Virus record (IMG/VR): IMGVR_UViG_3300042519_003773
Location: 1 to 40,927 of that record
Direction: 5' to 3' (one strand)
Length of the DNA: 40,927 nucleotides
Source: a virus
In this document: piece after piece, positions 1 to 6,371 of the stretch
Layout: every line of letters begins with the position of its first letter
How positions within the stretch are numbered: the first letter of the stretch is position 1
Translations under genes and position numbers: made by a program
Notes under the pieces: generated by a model
What the model saw: only the letters and a program-made list of their open reading frames with translations
The model's database searches: none
Told to the model about the DNA's origin: nothing

Positions 1-290
1 CACTCTACCAATTCTATTCCAATCCAATCAGCATCATCTTTATGCTTGACTACATTGTCCATAAAATTAGGAGCGTATACTATATCAGAATTGTCCCATA
101 AAACTAATTCATATTTAGATCTCCTCATTAACCAATCCCAACTCTCATAGACAAGATCCTTCCTCCCATTGTCAGCCAAAATTAATATCTCGTAAGGATA
201 GGTAGCATTATCCTTAAGCATCTGAAGCTTTAAATCAAGAACAGCATCATTCTGCTTATTTATTAAGTGAGGAAATATTATGCTTATCAT
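1..290 (-). CDS. Glycosyltransferase family 2-like protein, partial (C-terminus outside window)
   Basis: Only the first 96 codons are in the window; the gene runs off the left edge. It opens with a hydrophobic beta-strand (MISIIFPHL), followed by an EILILADNG segment and a later LVLWDNSD stretch. This is the start of a GT-A Rossmann-like nucleotide-diphospho-sugar fold as in family 2 transferases, with Asp-rich positions where nucleotide sugar would bind. The start at 290 overlaps nothing, and the methyltransferase stop lies 3 nt upstream, so the two are probably co-transcribed. The fold is inferred from the strand pattern only; donor and acceptor are unknown. Confidence 0.55.
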   Translation of the reverse strand, partial: MISIIFPHLINKQNDAVLDLKLQMLKDNATYPYEILILADNGRKDLVYESWDWLMRRSKYELVLWDNSDIVYAPNFMDNVVKHKDDADWIGIELVE

Positions 291-292
291 TT

Positions 293-892
293 TTAATTAA
301 TTTTAATTACGCCGATACCACTAGCAATATTTATATCAGGACAAATAAATTCCCAATACTCATATTTACTTTTTAATTCATCCCAAAAAACTTTAGCCCC
401 CTCACATGATCTCAATCCTAGTATATCATGGAATGCCATATAGGTACATTTACCTTTATAGTTATTAAAGTCAGACTTAACAGCCTCATAAGAATGATCC
501 GCATCTATAAAATACAAATCAGAAAAAGAAGCTATCTTAACTACTTCCTGATCCTGTGATTTACCATAAAATACTGGAAGACCTATATGAGACTCTCTTT
601 CATCATATGTAATACCAAATACATTTAAATTCATTTCATCTTTCATGAATCTAAGAAGTAATCCAGCGGCTATACCAATCTCTGTATAGCTTTTGATATT
701 CTTGATTTTTATAAATTCACAAAACTTTTCCAGCTCATACGCATTTTGCTCTAACCCCCCTGTAAAATCATTCCCACCTAGAGCCCAATGAAGGGGCCAT
801 TTAGAAATTATACTTTGCATACCTAAAAAAGAAAATTGCCCTGCCATTTCTGGCTTAAAGGAGCGGGCCACCCCCAACAAACAACAACACAT
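293..892 (-). CDS. Class I SAM-dependent methyltransferase-like protein
   Basis: The protein has the motif order of Methyltransf_24-type enzymes. TEIGIAAG (about residue 70) is the SAM-binding glycine loop. LYFIDADHSYEAV (about 126) is the acidic strand plus the DxDHxY signature. MAFHDI follows near 152. Such enzymes often methylate sugars or small molecules, and the neighbouring glycosyltransferase supports a glycan role. The start is uncertain: the Cys-rich first residues (MCCCLL) are atypical, and Met16 or Met25 are alternatives. A TTGACA-N16-TAAACT promoter lies about 45 nt upstream of the 892 start. Confidence 0.65.
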   Translation of the reverse strand: MCCCLLGVARSFKPEMAGQFSFLGMQSIISKWPLHWALGGNDFTGGLEQNAYELEKFCEFIKIKNIKSYTEIGIAAGLLLRFMKDEMNLNVFGITYDERESHIGLPVFYGKSQDQEVVKIASFSDLYFIDADHSYEAVKSDFNNYKGKCTYMAFHDILGLRSCEGAKVFWDELKSKYEYWEFICPDINIASGIGVIKIN

Positions 893-938
893 TGTTTATC
901 TACTATGAACACGCAAACAACAAATCACTGACAAAATT

Positions 939-966
939 AGTTTACACACTTACACGTACTTGTCAA
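939..966 (-). promoter_or_regulatory. Sigma70-type promoter for the methyltransferase/glycosyltransferase pair
   Basis: On the minus strand TTGACA (961-966), a 16-bp spacer, then TAAACT (939-944). It is one of the few promoters here predicted to leave a leader of about 40 nt. The spacer length matches the other promoters in the window. Confidence 0.5.
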
Positions 967-1388
967 ATCTTTTTTTAAACTTCCTGTTCTTTCCGCTCAT
1001 TTGCTTTATATATACCTATATATACATAAAACACTATATACGCTATAATATAGTGCACGCCCTATTATATATATTTTCTATAGGGGTAAATACAAAAATA
1101 CTAATCAATATCCTCTCTGATAGATTCAAGTATCAAGAAAAGAGTATTATGTATACCAATAATAAAGGATAATGACATATAGGGGATAAATTGGGGCATA
1201 TTTTCTGATTTAAAGTACTTATTTTTATTTTTTTTACGTGGATGACACCATAATTCATCCAAATACAACCAAATCATTCATTCTAAACCGAAAAAATCTT
1301 TATTATCTACCTATTCTTTTATTATATCTTTGTTGTTTATTATTGTTATCTATTATGATTTTGTTATATGAGGGAATACTTTAATTGA

Positions 1389-1552
1389 CGTGCAAGCCGC
1401 GAAATACCAAATCATCTATTCTAAACCTAAAAATCTTTATTGTTTCTTATTCCTATTGTTTCTTATTACAGATCTACTATATTCTTTATTATTATATGGA
1501 GGTTTTTTATTATATAGGGGAAAACCTTACTAGCGTGCAAGCCGCGAAATAC
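1389..1552 (+). repeat. Perfect 19-bp direct repeat, copies 145 bp apart
   Basis: CGTGCAAGCCGCGAAATAC occurs at 1389-1407 and again at 1534-1552. It is far richer in G+C than its surroundings. Each copy follows a TATATGAGGGA- or TATATAGGGGA-type block by about 20 bp, so the copies are parts of a longer diverged unit. Two copies with no regular spacer exclude a CRISPR array. Confidence 0.8.
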
Positions 1553-1566
1553 TCCTTTATTATATA

Positions 1567-1812
1567 CTACTTTTCATTATATTCATACACGTTAGCTAAA
1601 TAAGGGAATTCAGGAAGATCCATCCACGCTAAAATTAAATTATCTTCATTAGGGTAAATATTTTCATTTGTACTTTCCCATATATCATATCCACCTTCAT
1701 TTGATTTAAGGTATTTAACAATATCATACCCTTCTGGGCCGTCAGTCGTATTACCCCATACTATTAAGATTTCTCTATTTTTAGGGATAGTTGTAAAAGG
1801 TTTCCATTTCAT
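1567..1812 (-). CDS. Small DUF551-like protein
   Basis: 81 residues. It begins with a Trp/Pro pattern (W-x-P-F-T-T-I-P) and ends with AWMDLPEFP, resembling the DUF551 pattern of an N-terminal W..v...lP and a C-terminal HWmpLPepP. DUF551 proteins are common small phage proteins of unknown function. It starts 5 nt after the upstream gene stops, so it is the distal gene of the operon. The relationship is judged by eye from short motifs. Confidence 0.6.
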   Translation of the reverse strand: MKWKPFTTIPKNREILIVWGNTTDGPEGYDIVKYLKSNEGGYDIWESTNENIYPNEDNLILAWMDLPEFPYLANVYEYNEK

Positions 1813-1817
1813 AATAT

Positions 1818-2252
1818 CTATTTATTAATATACTGTTTTGCTATCATTTGATAGTATGTATCTAATAGATCTAATGCATGTTTTAAATTCTTTTCATTTA
1901 AATAAAGTGCATGTAGCCTATCAGCTTCGGGTGAAAGCGCACCATATTGAGACATTACTGCTTTATTAATGTTCTTTTTTATTTCGTCTGTATCATCGCC
2001 TCTCAGAATATTATTGATCAACTCCTGAGTACTACGATTTTCCATCGCCGCGAGTTTGTTCACCACGATCATAATGGCCTCAGAGGAATCCGGGGCTGTT
2101 GTGTCTATCGGGAAAACCAGTTGACGACGCTCGAATTTTGGGTTTGTCATCACATAAAGCCGATCTTTCTCGGCCTCATTGAGCAAAATCCACCCTTGGT
2201 TTTCCGCGTAGTCGCGCAGATTAGTGGGAGAAATGAGTGTTTCAAGATTCAT
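1818..2252 (-). CDS. Conserved hypothetical protein, host-like base composition at its 5' end
   Basis: 144 residues, not recognised with certainty. It is a soluble mixed alpha/beta protein with an N-terminal NLRDYAENQGW segment and an FERRQLVFPID strand. The ATG overlaps the stop of a 44-residue gene as ATGA. The coding DNA for the N-terminal part is about 55% G+C (33 of 60 bases at 2041-2100), against 25% (15 of 60) at 1861-1920 near its 3' end. The 5' part looks recently acquired. Confidence 0.75.
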   Translation of the reverse strand: MNLETLISPTNLRDYAENQGWILLNEAEKDRLYVMTNPKFERRQLVFPIDTTAPDSSEAIMIVVNKLAAMENRSTQELINNILRGDDTDEIKKNINKAVMSQYGALSPEADRLHALYLNEKNLKHALDLLDTYYQMIAKQYINK

Positions 2253-2383
2253 AATAAGGTTTCAGTAATAGTCTTCTGACAGTATTCTATAGATGTATCG
2301 TCAATGTACAAAATATATTTTGCTTCACGTTCTATTGTCAGATCGTTATAATCTATTTTCTTTGGAGGTAATTTTATAAGCAT
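2249..2383 (-). CDS. 44-residue hypothetical protein
   Basis: A short frame starting MLIKLPPKKIDYND and ending ITETLL. Two things support it. Its TGA overlaps the next start as ATGA, and a near-perfect promoter (TTGAAG-N16-TATAAT) ends 4 nt before its ATG. Charged and soluble, no recognised domain. It is probably the first gene of a leaderless transcript that continues into 2252-1567. Confidence 0.7.
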   Translation of the reverse strand: MLIKLPPKKIDYNDLTIEREAKYILYIDDTSIEYCQKTITETLL

Positions 2384-2387
2384 ATTT

Positions 2388-2415
2388 ATTATACCAGATT
2401 TCCTTTAAACTTCAA
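2388..2415 (-). promoter_or_regulatory. Promoter, TTGAAG-N16-TATAAT, 4 nt before a start codon
   Basis: The -35 is at 2410-2415 and the -10 at 2388-2393, with a 16-bp spacer. The -35 lies in the last codons of the upstream gene (2405-2749). The consensus -10 falls 4 nt before ATG, so the mRNA should be leaderless or begin at the start codon. Confidence 0.6.
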
Positions 2416-2749
2416 TTCCGCGATTTTTAAGAAATAACTCAACCTCTAATAGATTATGCTCTGGCAAACGATAAGGATCTAATACATAATCATGCATCTG
2501 TTGCATAACAGATAAAACTTGAATATTTACATCTTTCACCTCGTCTTTTAGGCAATCAGGATATTCTCGCAATAATGACTCCACATTAGGATAGTCCTCC
2601 ATTAAATTATTATATTTCTCAGGTTTAATCCAACGCCCAATAGCGCAGTAGTGAGTGCCGCACTTATACATCGGTCCCATCTCTGCGATGCGACTAGAAT
2701 CTGCGCAGTAATACTCTATAGTGTCTTTAATAAATTCTTTATTAGTCAT
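2405..2749 (-). CDS. Hypothetical phage protein with CAIGRW motif
   Basis: 114 residues. The centre has YKCGTHYCAIGRWIKPE, reminiscent of small phage proteins containing C-x-x-G-R near a paired Cys. Function unknown. Two or three cysteines could bind a metal, but no complete zinc-finger spacing is visible. It lies 15 nt downstream of 2765-3073 in a co-directional block. Confidence 0.7.
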   Translation of the reverse strand: MTNKEFIKDTIEYYCADSSRIAEMGPMYKCGTHYCAIGRWIKPEKYNNLMEDYPNVESLLREYPDCLKDEVKDVNIQVLSVMQQMHDYVLDPYRLPEHNLLEVELFLKNRGIEV

Positions 2750-2764
2750 AATTTAGCGTATAGT

Positions 2765-3073
2765 TTAAGAGAAAAATAAATTACACCATCTGATTGCGTC
2801 AATTGGATTTTCAAATGATTCATGTGCCAATTGAATTTTATCTGAATTTGCTGGCACGTGCGCAGGATACCATTTGCCATCATTATTTAGTTGCGCACCA
2901 TATGATCCAAACGATCCTTCTTTGCTCAAATAATTTCCAACTGATTCTAGATATGTTCCATCATTAGCTTCCCATTGGTAACTGCGACAATCTATTATGG
3001 CATCCGAATACGCTCCCTCAGTTGCGTTCCAATCGTAACGACAAGTCTGAATTACAATAATTTTTTCGTTCAT
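2765..3073 (-). CDS. Hypothetical protein
   Basis: 102 residues, rich in Tyr, Trp, Asn and Asp (NEKIIVIQTCRYDWNATEGA at the start, IRWCNLFFS at the end). No family recognised. Its start overlaps the upstream stop as ATGA, so it is probably translationally coupled to 3070-3471. Confidence 0.7.
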   Translation of the reverse strand: MNEKIIVIQTCRYDWNATEGAYSDAIIDCRSYQWEANDGTYLESVGNYLSKEGSFGSYGAQLNNDGKWYPAHVPANSDKIQLAHESFENPIDAIRWCNLFFS

Positions 3074-3471
3074 ACTGCTTTATAGTGTTTTAATTTAGAC
3101 TCCACTGCTTCAGACAAAGTGAACCCATAACTACCTACTGAGTAGTTATCTCCCTTCATAAAGCCCCTATCGCTGACGAATACTTCAGCTTCAATAAATG
3201 GATCATCAGGGGATTCCTCTCTTTGATGAAGAGCTAAAACCCTATAAATATCTTCTGAATTGGTGAAAATATCGCCTATTGATATGTTGTGCATACTATT
3301 ATTATATTCTAGTTTATTGCTATTAGACCTGAGGTAATCGTATCCTTCTAATGCTTTTTCTGTAGTCTCTTTTGGTCTGTCAGCTATAAATTTAGCTGTA
3401 GCTCGCTTTACTTTATTACGTGGAGACGGTACAGCAATATTATATAGAGGATTAGATGGATCATACGACAT
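3070..3471 (-). CDS. Hypothetical protein
   Basis: 133 residues. Basic N-terminus, then a central IGDIFTNSEDIYRVL segment like a small SH3-like beta domain, and a short helix at the C-terminus. No family recognised. Overlaps the next gene by 4 nt. Confidence 0.7.
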   Translation of the reverse strand: MSYDPSNPLYNIAVPSPRNKVKRATAKFIADRPKETTEKALEGYDYLRSNSNKLEYNNSMHNISIGDIFTNSEDIYRVLALHQREESPDDPFIEAEVFVSDRGFMKGDNYSVGSYGFTLSEAVESKLKHYKAV

Positions 3472-3479
3472 ATTTTATA

Positions 3480-3743
3480 CTAGTGCAAGCGTTTTTTTAC
3501 TATTTCAATAAATTTGTCCCACCAATCTTTAGCTGGTGGATTCGGCTTTTCAAGGGCTAAAGGATTTACATGACATCTACCTAATAATATTAAATTCAGC
3601 ATAATTCCATGATATTTTGCTGGAACATCTGTAAAATCGAATCTTGCGCTTACTTTATACCCATAAGCTGTAACATAGTCTTTCATTTCTAATACTGGAG
3701 GGATATTAACGATAAAAGCAAAAGAAGAACCTTGGTGAATCAT
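3480..3743 (-). CDS. Hypothetical protein
   Basis: 87 residues, mixed beta and alpha pattern, C-terminal helix WWDKFIEIVKKRLH. Not recognised. It sits between 3754-3963 and 3070-3471 with gaps of about 10 nt, typical of the block. Confidence 0.65.
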   Translation of the reverse strand: MIHQGSSFAFIVNIPPVLEMKDYVTAYGYKVSARFDFTDVPAKYHGIMLNLILLGRCHVNPLALEKPNPPAKDWWDKFIEIVKKRLH

Positions 3744-3753
3744 ATTAAGATGT

Positions 3754-3963
3754 TTAATAAGGATCTGTATTGTAATTTTTCCATATAGAAATTTTTTTTT
3801 CGCATCGTCGGCAATACTTCCTTTTGCCTCTATCCTGTATAGAAGATCGGCACTTTGTACTGCATGTCAAGCAACGAAATCGACGGCTAGGAAGTTTTTT
3901 TTCTTGGATCGAATTTTTCGATAAGCTAAGAATAAATTTAAGAAATTGTTTTATTATTCTCAT
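3754..3963 (-). CDS. Small zinc-ribbon-like protein
   Basis: 69 residues. A basic N-terminal helix is followed by FRCLTCSTKC and, about 15 residues on, YCRRCEKK. Two CxxC knuckles this far apart form a probable four-Cys zinc ribbon. The surrounding Arg/Lys density fits nucleic-acid binding. The partner is unknown. Confidence 0.65.
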   Translation of the reverse strand: MRIIKQFLKFILSLSKNSIQEKKLPSRRFRCLTCSTKCRSSIQDRGKRKYCRRCEKKISIWKNYNTDPY

Positions 3964-3973
3964 TTTTAGAAAA

Positions 3974-4390
3974 TTATCTACAACAAAATACTAAAGCTTT
4001 TGGGTATTTCTTGCAAGCCTGTAAATATTTGCGAACAAATGGAACAAAATCTATATATCTTCCGAATCCATTAGGAGAATTCCATTTTTTAAAATGCTCG
4101 GCTCTCATTTTTAAATCTTCTAATCCTTTTTCTAAATAAGGTATAAGCTCTTGAGCTAATATTACAGTTTTGCTTTCATATTCCCACTCTTCATCGAGAC
4201 CGGACTTAATATAGTCCTCTTTTAACCTGTATGGACGCCAAAGAGCTTCGTAAATACCCGCCTCACTAGCCATTCTAACTAAATTATGGGTAATATTACA
4301 ACGATAAACCTCTTCATAGAACTCTAGCCATGTTTTACAATCATCTTCACTAACATGTTTTTTAGTCTTTAATGTAATGTCTAAGCTCAT
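3974..4390 (-). CDS. Conserved phage protein, NITHNL/GIYEALWRP family
   Basis: 138 residues. It matches, from memory, a widespread uncharacterised phage family. That family begins MSLDxxL and has NITHNLxxMAxEAGIYxALWRP in the middle. It then has a helix with LIPYLEKGLEDL, an NGFG (usually NGWG) turn, and a C-terminal FVRKYLQACKKYP. All these blocks are present in order (NITHNL near residue 32, LWRP near 51, NGFG near 107). Function unknown. Confidence 0.8.
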   Translation of the reverse strand: MSLDITLKTKKHVSEDDCKTWLEFYEEVYRCNITHNLVRMASEAGIYEALWRPYRLKEDYIKSGLDEEWEYESKTVILAQELIPYLEKGLEDLKMRAEHFKKWNSPNGFGRYIDFVPFVRKYLQACKKYPKALVFCCR

Positions 4391-4440
4391 ATTATTATTG
4401 TTTATGATTGCAGTATGTATTTAATAGCGCCTTTGTATCT

Positions 4441-4749
4441 TTAAAGGATACCTTTGTAAGCCATTTGGACAATATTATCCAAAGACAAACCGTATCTAAT
4501 CAATCTCACGATCACTCTTTTATCTTTTACAATACGACATAAGAAATCTATTTTTTCCTTATTAGCTGCATTGTATGAAGAAATTCTATCAAGAAGTGAT
4601 TGTCCTTCCTGTTCTACAGTATTTTGTTTTTTTACTTCTATTGTGTCATTGTCACTAATCGAAGCCTGAGTCGGCGAAAGAGTGAATTTATCCCCATCAT
4701 TAATATCAAAAACGACATAATGGGTGTTTTTATAAGATATAGTTTTCAT
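4441..4749 (-). CDS. Hypothetical protein
   Basis: 102 residues from the ATG at 4749 (MKTISYKNTHYVVFD). The open frame extends upstream to 4821, but that part overlaps a convincing small membrane-protein gene in another frame, so the shorter start is preferred. N-terminal beta-strands, a Gln/Asn-rich middle and a basic C-terminal helix. Not recognised. Confidence 0.65.
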   Translation of the reverse strand: MKTISYKNTHYVVFDINDGDKFTLSPTQASISDNDTIEVKKQNTVEQEGQSLLDRISSYNAANKEKIDFLCRIVKDKRVIVRLIRYGLSLDNIVQMAYKGIL

Positions 4750-4754
4750 TTTTT

Positions 4755-4883
4755 TTATCGAAATAGTAAATAGCCGCCTGCAAAAAGAACAATTATTAGC
4801 ATGAATAGACACATGAAGCATCCTGTAAGGAAAACTCCATCATCCATATTACCTTCATTCCTACTCTCTTTTCTTAAGAACAT
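4755..4883 (-). CDS. Small single-pass membrane protein (42 residues)
   Basis: Reading from ATG at 4883 gives a charged N-terminus (MFLRKESRNEG), then MDDGVF and one strong hydrophobic segment (CLFMLIIVLFAGGYLLF) ending in Arg. A shorter 30-residue product from the in-frame ATG at 4847 is possible. It begins 1 nt after the stop of the preceding small membrane protein and stops 5 nt before the next gene. Could be a holin-like, lysis-regulating or anti-host membrane peptide; nothing in the sequence decides. Confidence 0.6.
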   Translation of the reverse strand: MFLRKESRNEGNMDDGVFLTGCFMCLFMLIIVLFAGGYLLFR

Positions 4884-4884
4884 A

Positions 4885-4998
4885 TTAAAAAGATTTGATA
4901 ATAATGCCTGTAATAACTCCAAAAAAGTAAATTAGGAACATAATTGTGAAAGCTACCAGCTTTGTTCCGCCATCGTCGGGTTGATTAAAGTGATTCAT
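4885..4998 (-). CDS. Small single-pass membrane protein (37 residues)
   Basis: A soluble N-terminus (MNHFNQPDDGGTK) is followed by one hydrophobic stretch of about 20 residues (LVAFTIMFLIYFFGVITGIII) and a short KSF tail, which suggests an N-out or N-in single helix. It fits exactly between 5008-5304 and 4755-4883 with short gaps. No family recognised. Confidence 0.6.
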   Translation of the reverse strand: MNHFNQPDDGGTKLVAFTIMFLIYFFGVITGIIIKSF

Positions 4999-5007
4999 AT
5001 ATATAAA

Positions 5008-5304
5008 TTAAAAGTCTAAGTCAAAAGTACAAGGGCGGTCTTCGTTATTAGACAACATAATATCGTTATTATACGTCTTTTTAAGGAATTCTAACGCGGA
5101 AAGTATATGCGAACAAGGGATTGCCCTCATATCCACTTCTAGTTCGGCCATATACCAGAAATTACAGAATCTACCTGTTGAAGCAGGAATAGACTTCTTT
5201 AAAAATACCATCTTTGTAAAACTTAAATCATTATTAGTAAAAGTAAAAGTATTCTCATCTACTTTTAATTGGTATTTAACGCCAGAAAGGAGAGTGTAAC
5301 TCAT
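5008..5304 (-). CDS. Hypothetical protein
   Basis: 98 residues, mostly beta at the N-terminus (KYQLKVDENTFTFTNND), with a helix near the C-terminus (ALEFLKKTY). Not recognised. The stop of the upstream gene is 3 nt before its start. Confidence 0.7.
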   Translation of the reverse strand: MSYTLLSGVKYQLKVDENTFTFTNNDLSFTKMVFLKKSIPASTGRFCNFWYMAELEVDMRAIPCSHILSALEFLKKTYNNDIMLSNNEDRPCTFDLDF

Positions 5305-5307
5305 ATT

Positions 5308-5577
5308 TTATTTAGTGTGGTTCATTAAGACTCGCAAACTGTGCATATAATCGCCTTCCATGCAATCTTTAATAACTAAAGAAATCTCATCCTCTGTTCT
5401 TCCTTGCTTCCTAGCCGCTTTACTGAAGAAAGTCAAGAGAGAGAAAAGAGTTCTATTATTAGCGTGGACATTCATTTTAACAGGATCACAATGAATTTCA
5501 TCCTCTGGTAGTAAATTATATTGTTTTTTCACTCGTTTGGCAAGTTTTAAAGGCTCGAAGTGTACTTTGTTGTTCAT
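5308..5577 (-). CDS. Hypothetical protein
   Basis: 89 residues, helical and basic in the first half. No family recognised. It is the first gene behind a TTGACT-N16-TATTCT promoter and has a 22-nt A-rich leader (about 20 nt, no Shine-Dalgarno), unlike the leaderless genes. Confidence 0.7.
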   Translation of the reverse strand: MNNKVHFEPLKLAKRVKKQYNLLPEDEIHCDPVKMNVHANNRTLFSLLTFFSKAARKQGRTEDEISLVIKDCMEGDYMHSLRVLMNHTK

Positions 5578-5605
5578 TTTTTTGTTTGTGATTAGCTCCC
5601 AATGC

Positions 5606-5633
5606 AGAATACCTCATAAACGAATATAGTCAA
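5606..5633 (-). promoter_or_regulatory. Promoter, TTGACT-N16-TATTCT
   Basis: The -35 is at 5628-5633 and the -10 at 5606-5611, in the 77-nt gap after the TilS gene. Expected start about 5599, giving a short leader before the 5577 ATG. Confidence 0.6.
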
Positions 5634-5654
5634 GGTTTTTTTTACAAGAAAAAA

Positions 5655-6278
5655 CTATTTTGACTTAATTTTATCCAAATACCTCTTTTTAACTACTTTT
5701 TCCACATTAGTCCTCAACTTGATTTCAGGCAGCAACGACATTCTGACCCAATTCCTTCTACGTGTTAAATCGAAATTTAACGGATCTTCTGCCACAAATT
5801 GAGTCAAATTGTTTTTTTTGATAAAAAAATTGATTTCTTCTTTAGTATTTAGAATAAAAGGTCGAATTACTTTAGTTTTTCCAAATACTGTCTCTAATGG
5901 AATAGGTAAATACTCAGGATGGCCAGCAAAACAATTCATTAAATAGCTCTCAGTAGCCTCGCTTAGGTTGTGACACGTAATTAGAGTGCCTCCCAACTCC
6001 TTAAACCAATCATATCTTTGTTTTCGACACCAATCTTCTGAGCTGCCCTTCTCATATTTTTCTTTTGATCTCTCTACCTGAATATTAAAATCAAATTTTT
6101 TAGCAAAAGTACGACATTTTTCTTCAATTTCGTCATCTTCTTTGCAAAATTTATGATTAAAGTGTTTTAGCAATGGATTTTTACCCCTCAGATAAAAGGA
6201 AACAGCAATACTATCCGCACCTCCAGAAAAAGCAATCTGTGGTGATTCAATTTTTTCTTTTGATAAACAGCTAATCAT
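5655..6278 (-). CDS. tilS: tRNA(Ile)-lysidine synthetase-like protein (TilS N-terminal domain)
   Basis: 207 residues, N-type PP-loop ATPase. SGGADS at residues 18-23 is the ATP-pyrophosphatase P-loop. HNLSEATESYLM at 103-114 corresponds to the H-x-x-D/S-x-x-E-T helix of TilS. RPF at 139-141, AEDPLNFD near 163 and RNWVRMSLLPE at 175-185 match the TilS DpSN and RNxiR..llP blocks. TilS attaches lysine to C34 of tRNA-Ile2(CAU), so it reads AUA. The protein is short: only the catalytic domain is present, without the C-terminal tRNA-binding domains of E. coli TilS (about 430 residues). A matching tRNA(CAU) is encoded at 12634-12709. TtcA-type thiolases share the fold but lack the RNxxR block. Confidence 0.85.
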   Translation of the reverse strand: MISCLSKEKIESPQIAFSGGADSIAVSFYLRGKNPLLKHFNHKFCKEDDEIEEKCRTFAKKFDFNIQVERSKEKYEKGSSEDWCRKQRYDWFKELGGTLITCHNLSEATESYLMNCFAGHPEYLPIPLETVFGKTKVIRPFILNTKEEINFFIKKNNLTQFVAEDPLNFDLTRRRNWVRMSLLPEIKLRTNVEKVVKKRYLDKIKSK

Positions 6279-6371
6279 TTTATTATTTTATTAAAGGAAT
6301 CTCTACAATTCATCTTAAAACAGAAATTAATATTGTCCAGAGAAAAAAAATAAACTGGTGTAATATTTTGT

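Larger units (their letters stand above)
893..1566. other. Gene-free AT-rich region with imperfect repeats and hairpins
   Basis: No convincing gene on either strand; the open frames here need TTG starts and have low-complexity hydrophobic translations. The region has four TATAGGGG-like blocks on the plus strand near 1078, 1177, 1366 and 1512. A C-rich/T-rich segment with ATTCTAAACC near 1280 recurs near 1418. A hairpin with an 8-bp stem (CACTATAT/ATATAGTG) lies at 1032-1055. It sits between the end of a long minus-strand unit and the promoter of the next genes. A replication origin, a regulatory region or the remnant of lost genes are all possible. Confidence 0.6.

Noticed and set aside
293-300. 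Shine-Dalgarno sequences in general
   Set aside because: Checked ahead of most starts. Only A/T-rich tracts were seen, with isolated AGG or GGAG no more common than expected.
1389-1552. CRISPR array
   Set aside because: Only two copies of the 19-mer, 145 bp apart, with no regular spacers and no cas genes.
960-1603. Two plus-strand open frames with hydrophobic translation in the gene-free region
   Set aside because: They need TTG starts, cover repeat units and have low-complexity A/T-driven composition. No conserved motif.
1947-2279. Plus-strand frame opposite the 144-residue gene
   Set aside because: Antisense of a gene with better start, ATGA overlap and operon context.
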